Positions 7,088 through 11,959 of a stretch of 11,959 nt of DNA are shown here, one piece after another. The position numbers and the translations under genes were made by a program. Position 1 is the first letter of the stretch. Each line of letters opens with the position of its first letter. Source of the stretch: Planctomycetota bacterium (GTDB lineage Bacteria > Planctomycetota > Planctomycetia > Isosphaerales > Isosphaeraceae). The notes beneath the pieces were generated by a model. It saw only the letters and a list, made by a program, of their open reading frames with translations. It was not told the origin of the DNA and did no database searches. The stretch spans positions 1 through 11,959 of the forward strand of contig JAJYCH010000061.1 in the NCBI GenBank assembly GCA_021778575.1, read 5' to 3'.

Positions 7088-9373
7088 TCAGCGACCCAAT
7101 CGATGGACATGATAGGTCGGGTAAGTTCCGTGTCCCTTCGCGAGCGGAGTCTGACCGACGTAGTGACAGTCGAACTCGTCAATTCGCCGGGCGGCGGCGA
7201 GCGCGGCGAATGCCTGGCTGGCGAAGACCTGACCGGGAGGGGTGATCGGCTCGATCCTGGCGGCGTGGCTGACGTGCGTTCCCAGGCAATTGGGGCGCTC
7301 GGTCACCGGGTCGTCACAAACGTAGACAGGTCCCGCGTGCAACGCGATCCGGATATTGAGCCCGGCGGGCAGTCCTTTTTCTTCCCAGAGTGTCGAGTTG
7401 ACGCGATCGCGAAGTTCGAGCGCGAACTCACCGGCGATCCGGACGTCCTCGAAAACACAATAAAGTCCATCGCCCCAGGTATTTTTCTTCTTGACCGAAT
7501 CAGCGGGCAGGCTGGCGAGAATCTCGGCGATCAAGCCCAGAAAATGGCGGACGAACCGGGGGATCTCGTCCTCGGTCAGCTTGCTGAAACCCACGACGTC
7601 GGCGAACAGGATCGGAACAATCTGCGTTCCCAGGTCCATCGGCCTGCTGAGCTTCACATGATCCGTCAGCGCCCTTGTTTGCTCTTCCGAGGAACCGGGT
7701 TCGATTCCCTGGCTCCGGGCGATGGCCATCAGGTCGATCAGGTCGACGGGATAACCCTGATCAAGCCAGCGTTCGACCGACCGGGCAGTCCCACCGGGAC
7801 CATCGCCGGGGCGACCATCCCAGACCGCCATCGGAACCAGGTCGGCATCGAGCTGACGGGCCTTGAGCGCGGCGAGCCCTTGCGCGATCAGGTTGGCGAA
7901 CTCATAAGAAATTCCGCCGACCTCCAGCTTCTGGGCCGAGACGGTGATCACCTCCGAGGCGTGGAGCACCGCGTCGAACCGGGCCGCCCAGCCATCGCCC
8001 GGCAAACTCTCGACGCTCGACTTCACGAACGCCGCGCGGTTGTACGGCAAGATGACGTGAGCCTCACCCCCTCGGGCAATCAATTCTTCGAGAAAGAGCA
8101 GGTCCGAGCCTGACGATGCCGAGGCGTAGCCGATCATCGCGCCCGTGGTTTCGAGATGGTCGCGAATCGAGTGTCGGACAGCCTCTTCGAGCTGCGAGGG
8201 AAAGCGCGGACTCGGCCGACCGGACTGATCGATCCGATGCCCGGTAAACACGACGACCCTGGGCCGGAGAAAGCAGCGGTGGACCAGCGCCTCGGCGGCG
8301 GGCTGAAACCGCGCCAGCAGTCGAGCCTGGCGGCGAGTCGAACTGAGGACGCCGTAGCGTCGATCGCGCCAGCCGACATCGGCGACCTGCTGATACCAGT
8401 GCTCCGACTCCGCCAGTTCGCCCAGAATCAAGGCCGCCTCACCCAGCGTCGCCATCGCCCAGTAAGTCTCGGTTCCTGTTTTGATGGCTTCGGCCAGTTC
8501 GCGCTTCGCCTGCTCGAACACCTGTCGGGCCAGTTCCTCGGCCCGAGGTCTGTCGCCCAGGATCAGCGCGAGCGTCGCGGCGTTGATACCCGTCCAGATC
8601 CCACCCGACTTTTCATGAGCCAGTTCATAAATCTGGAATGATTCTTGCAAATAGGCCCGACTTCGAGCCGGATCACGATCGAGCTGACTCAGTCCCAGAT
8701 CTTTATAGGTGCGGGCCAGAATCCCGAGCGTCTCTTCATCGGCGTGTCCCTCGTCGACCAGGCGACCGAGAACACGCCGGGCGCATTCGGCATCGCCGGA
8801 TCGAGCAAGCGATAACCCTTGAAGCCGTCGGAGCTGGACATCCTCGGGAAAGGCCGCGAGCCCTTCGGCGGTCAGGTCATAGGCAAGTAGCGGCTCGCCG
8901 GAGTCGAGCATCCGCTGGGCGAACTGGGCGTAAACCGACGAGCCGGGCCGACTCGCCAGCCGTTGGTCTTCGGTCGATCGCCAGAACGACAGGATCGTCC
9001 CGGGATTTGCCTCGCGGTCGGCGAGGATCTCCAGCAGGCTCGACTCCACCCCGGAATCCGCAACCGGCGGGGTAACGGCCTGGCTCACGACCGGCGGTTC
9101 GATCCGGAATCCGAGAGCGAGAATTGCCTTCAAGGTCTCGAGAACGGTATTCCGGTCGTAGACCCTCTCCGAGTCGGGAAGTTCGTCGTAGGGGATCAGG
9201 CAGGGATGTTCCTTGCGGGCATCGTCGCGCCGGGGTCCCGGCTTCCAGCCATCCTGAAACCGCTGAAAGGCCCAGACATCGTGGGTATTCTCGGCCAGCC
9301 GTTCGAGCAACTCGCGAAGCTCGGAACCGATCTCGACCGTCGAGGTGTCGATCGGGCGCGGTTGATAGCTCAT
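7088..9373 (-). CDS. RyR - TPR/TRAFs-binding-like - SLOG-like - class III nucleotidyl cyclase multidomain protein
   Basis: A 761-residue soluble protein with no transmembrane segment. Residues 1-92 are a RyR domain (YQPRPIDTS, LAENTHDVWA, GWKPGPRRDD, HPCLIPYDELP, LGFRI). Residues about 110-365 are helical TPR-like repeats resembling the TRAFs-binding region of ASK-type kinases (LARTYKDLG, NAATLALILGD, YWAMATLGEAALILGE). Residues about 370-520 form a Rossmannoid, SLOG-like segment (RPRVVVFTGHRID, ASSGSDLLFLEELIARGGE, VILPYNRAAF). Residues 585-760 are a class III adenylate/guanylate cyclase domain. Its metal-binding Asps are present (Asp592 in FADVVGFS, Asp635 in WGDG), as is Arg706. The usual base-selecting Lys and Asp align by eye with Asn631 and Asn695, and the transition-state Asn with Ser702. 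The likely role is synthesis of, or response to, a cyclic nucleotide, gated by ligand sensing at the N-terminus (inference). ATG 9373 has a GGAG Shine-Dalgarno 7 nt upstream. It lies 73 nt downstream of the LysR gene on the same strand. Confidence 0.85.
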   Translation of the reverse strand: MSYQPRPIDTSTVEIGSELRELLERLAENTHDVWAFQRFQDGWKPGPRRDDARKEHPCLIPYDELPDSERVYDRNTVLETLKAILALGFRIEPPVVSQAVTPPVADSGVESSLLEILADREANPGTILSFWRSTEDQRLASRPGSSVYAQFAQRMLDSGEPLLAYDLTAEGLAAFPEDVQLRRLQGLSLARSGDAECARRVLGRLVDEGHADEETLGILARTYKDLGLSQLDRDPARSRAYLQESFQIYELAHEKSGGIWTGINAATLALILGDRPRAEELARQVFEQAKRELAEAIKTGTETYWAMATLGEAALILGELAESEHWYQQVADVGWRDRRYGVLSSTRRQARLLARFQPAAEALVHRCFLRPRVVVFTGHRIDQSGRPSPRFPSQLEEAVRHSIRDHLETTGAMIGYASASSGSDLLFLEELIARGGEAHVILPYNRAAFVKSSVESLPGDGWAARFDAVLHASEVITVSAQKLEVGGISYEFANLIAQGLAALKARQLDADLVPMAVWDGRPGDGPGGTARSVERWLDQGYPVDLIDLMAIARSQGIEPGSSEEQTRALTDHVKLSRPMDLGTQIVPILFADVVGFSKLTEDEIPRFVRHFLGLIAEILASLPADSVKKKNTWGDGLYCVFEDVRIAGEFALELRDRVNSTLWEEKGLPAGLNIRIALHAGPVYVCDDPVTERPNCLGTHVSHAARIEPITPPGQVFASQAFAALAAARRIDEFDCHYVGQTPLAKGHGTYPTYHVHRLGR

Positions 9374-9446
9374 GGTGGGGCTCCTCGGCTCGGCGCGGAA
9401 TCGGTCGGCTTCAGGTTTTCAACTCTGACCGGAAATGTCCTCGGGT
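9374..9446. other. 73-bp gap between LysR gene and cyclase gene
   Basis: Both flanking genes are read on the minus strand. The gap holds the GGAG ribosome-binding site of the cyclase gene and no obvious terminator, so co-transcription from the LysR promoter is possible. No strong separate promoter was recognised. Confidence 0.4.
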
Positions 9447-10424
9447 TCAACCGCGACTGGCGGCGATCAGGTGACCGCGAAACCGCTCGGCGTCGTCCGA
9501 GAGGTCGAGTCGGTCCCCCGCCGGGGCTTGCTTCCGGCAGACCAGGTGCAGCGGAATTGGCCGGAATCGGTCGGAATCAAGGTATTTGAGCGGTAACAAC
9601 CCCTTCCGATCCGAACAGGCCGAGAGCGAGACGACGCCGACCCCCAACCCCTCGCGGACGAACGCCACGATCGCCGACCAGCCGCCGATCTCCATGGCGA
9701 CCGAGAGCCGGTCGGTGACTCCCGACGCTTCCAGATCGCGGTTCAGGATCGCCCGGACGCCGGCGTCGGGCTCGGGAAGAATCAACGGGAACCGAGTCAA
9801 CGCCTCGGCTTCCACCTGGGAGTCGTTTAACGCCTCGAACGCTTCGCGCCAGGGTTCGCGAGCCGACTTCGACGCGATCAGGACGAACGGGTCGTCGCGA
9901 AGCCGCTCGACGTGTAACGATCGCCGGGCGATCGCGCGGATCTCTGGTTCGGAGTACGTGACCGTCGCCAGGTCGAGGTGGCCATTGGCGACCCCCTCGA
10001 TCCGCGCCTTGCCCCGGATCGTCGCGATCCGGAACCGGACGCCCGGTCGTTCGCGGCGGAACCGCACGAGCGCTTGCAGGACATAAGTCGAGACGGCTTG
10101 CTGCCCACAGGCAAACGAGACCTCGGCCACGCCCAGGCTCCCGCCCCCCGCGAAGTCTCCCAGAGCTCGGTAACGGTGGACCACCGCCTCGACGGCGGGC
10201 AAGACCCGCCGCCCCTCGTCCGTCAGCTCCCATCGCTTGCCACGCCGTTCGAGCCAGGGCGAGCGGATCGATGCCCCGACATTCTGCAATTGCGCCAGAC
10301 GCTTCGACATGCTCGGCTGATTGATCTCCAGGATCGCCGCCGCCCCCGACGCGTCGCCCGCCTGCTCGACCACCGTCACGAATGTCTCGAGAATCTCAAA
10401 ACTCAGCCGAGATGGACGAGGCAT
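9447..10424 (-). CDS. LysR-type transcriptional regulator
   Basis: A 325-residue LysR-family regulator. Residues about 8-70 are the winged helix-turn-helix: LSFEILETFVTVVEQAGDAS, then AAAILEINQPSMSKRLAQLQ as the recognition helix region, and LTDEGRRVLPAVEAVV into the linker helix. Residues about 95-320 form the periplasmic-binding-like effector domain (EVSFACGQQAVSTYVLQAL, then GVRFRIATIRG, HLDLATVTYSEP, VAFVREGLGVGVVSLSACSD). ATG 10424 is preferred; an in-frame GTG at 10430 has GGAG 6 nt upstream and is equally plausible, adding two residues. LysR proteins typically bind the intergenic region of a divergent target and respond to a small ligand; here that target would be the Nudix-Nudix-TIR unit, and the cyclase gene lies downstream on the same strand. 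The ligand is unknown. At 325 residues it is slightly longer than the usual 300. Confidence 0.88.
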   Translation of the reverse strand: MPRPSRLSFEILETFVTVVEQAGDASGAAAILEINQPSMSKRLAQLQNVGASIRSPWLERRGKRWELTDEGRRVLPAVEAVVHRYRALGDFAGGGSLGVAEVSFACGQQAVSTYVLQALVRFRRERPGVRFRIATIRGKARIEGVANGHLDLATVTYSEPEIRAIARRSLHVERLRDDPFVLIASKSAREPWREAFEALNDSQVEAEALTRFPLILPEPDAGVRAILNRDLEASGVTDRLSVAMEIGGWSAIVAFVREGLGVGVVSLSACSDRKGLLPLKYLDSDRFRPIPLHLVCRKQAPAGDRLDLSDDAERFRGHLIAASRG

Positions 10425-10595
10425 CAACACCCCCCTCTCCAGACGAAAATCGGAAAAACAATTCTTTTTAGTAGACTATCAGACGATTCATCGCTAATAC
10501 TAGAGTTGTCTGGTCGATTTCGGAAGATTGACGGGAAACCGGCGATCGATTCGGATCGATTATCGCCTTTTCAATTCTTGGGGGAGTTCGGAACG
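10425..10595. promoter_or_regulatory. Divergent control region with repeated CAGAC half-sites
   Basis: This gap separates the LysR start from the first Nudix gene, and its 10447-10503 part is much more AT-rich than the surroundings. CAGACGA occurs at 10440-10446 and again at 10480-10486, exactly 40 bp apart, and GTCTG in inverse orientation at 10508-10512. The outer pair extends to CCAGAC (10439-10444) and GTCTGG (10508-10513). This spacing of half-sites fits a LysR-type tetramer operator (inference). A weak plus-strand promoter can be read as TAGACT (10472-10477), 17 nt, TAATAC (10495-10500). Repeats are seen directly; regulatory meaning is inferred. Confidence 0.4.
10581..10585 (+). promoter_or_regulatory. 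Ribosome-binding site fixing the start of the first Nudix gene
   Basis: GGGGA(G) lies about 9-10 nt before ATG 10596. The reading frame stays open far to the left, into the LysR coding region on the opposite strand, so this site decides the real start. Confidence 0.6.
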
Positions 10596-11057
10596 ATGGC
10601 GACGCAACCTTTTCCCGACGTTTATGTCAAAGCGGTCGCGATCACCCGGAGCGGGTCGATCCTGACGGTCTTCAACGAGCGCTGGGGCTCGTTCACGCTG
10701 CCGATGAGCAAGACCCGAACCTGGGCCGACGCCGAGAATCCGAAGGTCACGATCAAGGAAGACGCCGAGGTCACGGCGATCCGCGCGACCGTCGAGGCGT
10801 TGGGGCATCCGCTCGCGAAGCACCAGATCCCCAAACGGCACGCGGTCCACACGCTCGACCCGTTCAACCAGTCGGGCCGCGATGGCGAGTGGAAGTGCTA
10901 CCACATCGAGGTCTTTCACCTCGAACTCGACCCCAGCGACATTCCCAGGCCAATCGGTGGAGCACCGCTGGCCTGGATGACTTTGGAACAGATGGAGGCT
11001 CTGGAGCCGGTTTCGGACACAGCGCTGTACATTGCCCGGGCGATCCGGGGGGCGTGA
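10596..11057 (+). CDS. Nudix-fold protein with degenerate Nudix box
   Basis: A 153-residue protein with Nudix-like layout: VKAVAITRSGSILTVFNER opens as the first strands, GSFTLPMSKTR stands where the box begins, and the helix AIRATVEALG (61-70) occupies the place of the REUXEEXG core. Only Arg63, Glu67 and Gly70 survive from that core; the other expected Glu positions are Ala64 and Ala68, and the box is interrupted by an insertion of about 12 residues. Later strands (EWKCYHIEVFHLEL) and the C-terminal helix fit the fold. Hydrolysis is therefore doubtful, and a ligand-binding or regulatory role is more likely (inference). It is the first gene of the plus unit, divergent from LysR, and ends 48 nt before the canonical Nudix gene. 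If the fold call is wrong, it is an uncharacterised small protein. Confidence 0.72.
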   Translation: MATQPFPDVYVKAVAITRSGSILTVFNERWGSFTLPMSKTRTWADAENPKVTIKEDAEVTAIRATVEALGHPLAKHQIPKRHAVHTLDPFNQSGRDGEWKCYHIEVFHLELDPSDIPRPIGGAPLAWMTLEQMEALEPVSDTALYIARAIRGA

Positions 11058-11105
11058 TCCGACGCGATTTCCTGGTCCTGGTCGCGAAGTGGGGAGGGAG
11101 GATCG

Positions 11106-11546
11106 ATGCGCAGGTCGGAAGCTTCGCTCGCCCTGGTCCGTCGGATTGGCGTCGACGGGTCGCGCTGGCTGGCACTCTGGAACGTTCGGTGGGACGCGTT
11201 TCACCTCGTCGGCGGCCATCGACGCCCCGACGAAGGGTTCCGCGACTGCCTGGTCCGCGAGATCTACGAGGAGCTGGGTCTTCGCGACGGGCTTGACTGC
11301 CGGGTCGAGCCCGTCCCTCAAGCCCACCTGGCCTACACCGCCTGGTCAAACCATGCGCGGGCCGAGACCGATTACACGATGGAACTCTACACCGTGACCC
11401 TGGAAGATCGGGCCGAGCCGATCCTCGGCGACAATCCGGCCGTCCGCTGGCTGACCGAATCCGAGATCCAATACGAACGCTGTCGCGACGGCCGACCCGT
11501 CAGCCCGACGATGGGATTCCTGATTGCCAAGGCGGGGATCGAATAA
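11106..11546 (+). CDS. Nudix hydrolase with intact Nudix box
   Basis: A 146-residue Nudix hydrolase, a family that cleaves nucleoside diphosphates linked to another group. The signature GX5EX7REUXEEXGU is exact: Gly37, Glu43, then REIYEELGL at 51-59, with the catalytic/metal-binding Glu52, Glu55 and Glu56. WLALWNVRWDAFHLVGG before it is the usual strand and loop leading to the box. The substrate is not predictable from sequence; with a TIR gene downstream, an NAD-derived or nucleotide-diphosphate signal is an appealing but unproven candidate. ATG 11106 has a strong GGGAGG Shine-Dalgarno 5 nt upstream. The stop is 20 nt before the TIR gene start, so the genes are very likely co-transcribed. 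Confidence 0.9.
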   Translation: MRRSEASLALVRRIGVDGSRWLALWNVRWDAFHLVGGHRRPDEGFRDCLVREIYEELGLRDGLDCRVEPVPQAHLAYTAWSNHARAETDYTMELYTVTLEDRAEPILGDNPAVRWLTESEIQYERCRDGRPVSPTMGFLIAKAGIE

Positions 11547-11553
11547 CGACGGT

Positions 11554-11558
11554 GGAGG
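11554..11558 (+). promoter_or_regulatory. Shine-Dalgarno that fixes the TIR gene GTG start
   Basis: GGAGG with 8 nt spacing precedes GTG 11567. A second in-frame GTG at 11552 overlaps this site and has no Shine-Dalgarno of its own, so 11567 is preferred. Confidence 0.7.
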
Positions 11559-11566
11559 CGGCACAG

Positions 11567-11959
11567 GTGATTGAATCCGACGACGACTCGACCAAAAAAT
11601 TCGACCTCTTCATCAGCTACGCCCACGCCGATGATCGTGGCGAGTCGCTCGACAAGGTCAAGCAACTGGTCGCCATCCTCCGGGCTGACTATCAGCGAGT
11701 GACCGGAACCCCGCTCAACGACTTCTTCGACCTCGACCATATCCGGACGATGGATGCCTGGGCCGAGCGGATCTTGCTCGGCCTCCGTCAGTCAAAGATG
11801 ATGGTCGCCATCCTCAGCCCCGCCTACTTTCAGAGCGCCTATTGCCGGAAGGAGTGGGAATATTACGTCGAGACCGAACTCGCTCACTCTCTCCCCGGCG
11901 AGGGGATCGCGCCGATCTATATCATCAAGCATCCCGACTACGACCAGGGACGGCTCGAT
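11567..11959 (+). CDS. TIR-domain protein, N-terminal part only
   Basis: The first 131 codons of a gene that runs off the right edge, starting at GTG 11567. A short acidic leader is followed by a TIR domain: KFDLFISYAHADD (11-23) is the first strand and BB-loop entry, FFDLDHIRTMDAW (53-65) the middle, and SKMMVAILSPAYFQS (76-90) the hydrophobic core strand. AYCRKEWEYYVETE (91-104) contains Glu96 in the CxxEW context where NAD-cleaving TIRs keep their catalytic Glu. Bacterial TIR domains commonly hydrolyse or cyclise NAD+ as immune effectors or signal producers; others are adaptors. This domain style in planctomycetes is often followed by TPR, NACHT or similar modules, which would lie outside the window. 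It is the third gene of the Nudix-Nudix-TIR unit. TIR identity is confident; activity is inferred from the conserved Glu. Confidence 0.88.
   Translation, partial: MIESDDDSTKKFDLFISYAHADDRGESLDKVKQLVAILRADYQRVTGTPLNDFFDLDHIRTMDAWAERILLGLRQSKMMVAILSPAYFQSAYCRKEWEYYVETELAHSLPGEGIAPIYIIKHPDYDQGRLD

Noticed and set aside
7103..8113. Long plus-strand open frame opposite the cyclase gene
   Set aside because: It lies antisense to well-supported cyclase domain motifs, has no recognisable domain, and long antisense frames are expected in GC-rich DNA.
9577..10233. Minus-strand open frame in another frame of the LysR gene
   Set aside because: It is Arg/Gly-rich, shows no domain, and overlaps a clear LysR coding sequence on the same strand.
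9978..10595. Upstream extension of the first Nudix gene
   Set aside because: Most of it is antisense to the LysR gene; a good ribosome-binding site before ATG 10596 fixes the start.
7088..11959. Straight assignment of the right-hand locus to Pycsar
   Set aside because: Pycsar pairs a small cyclase with an adjacent effector in one operon; here the cyclase is part of a large multidomain protein and the TIR gene is on the opposite strand with Nudix genes, so only an analogy is drawn.

Overview
The window is high-GC bacterial chromosome with seven complete protein genes and two that run off the edges (one at each end). It holds no rRNA, tRNA, insertion sequence or CRISPR array that I can see. 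The gene content (a PmoA/DUF6807 secreted protein, a divergent TrmB, an HflK-fused metal ATPase, a RyR/TPR/cyclase protein and a TIR protein) suggests a planctomycete, perhaps of the Isosphaerales/Gemmatales. That placement is an inference from family composition, not from a marker gene.

Left part (1-1672): the 5' portion of a secreted PmoA-like (DUF6807) protein on the minus strand, divergent from a TrmB-like tRNA (guanine-N7)-methyltransferase on the plus strand. The methyltransferase has a strongly altered active-site motif.

Middle part (1774-6813, minus strand): a compact three-gene operon that looks like a membrane metal transport and protein quality control unit. Its first gene encodes a 1040-residue fusion of a complete P1B-type metal-transporting ATPase, with a His-rich N-terminus, to an HflK-type SPFH (band 7) domain. 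It is followed by an HflC-like gene and, with a 4-base ATGA overlap, a second HflK-like gene. The operon therefore encodes three SPFH domains, one welded to a transporter.

Right part (7088-11959): two diverging transcription units around a 171-bp intergenic region. The minus unit has a LysR-type regulator followed by a 761-residue protein with an N-terminal RyR domain, a TPR/TRAFs-binding-like region, a SLOG-like Rossmannoid domain and a C-terminal class III nucleotidyl cyclase domain. The plus unit has a degenerate Nudix-fold protein, a canonical Nudix hydrolase and a TIR-domain protein cut by the window edge. RyR, SLOG, Nudix, TIR and nucleotide cyclase domains are the parts of nucleotide-centred conflict and signalling systems, and a cyclase near a TIR protein recalls Pycsar defence. 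I propose this locus as a candidate undescribed nucleotide-signalling/immunity module. The cyclase has unusual base-selecting residues and lacks the usual transition-state Asn.
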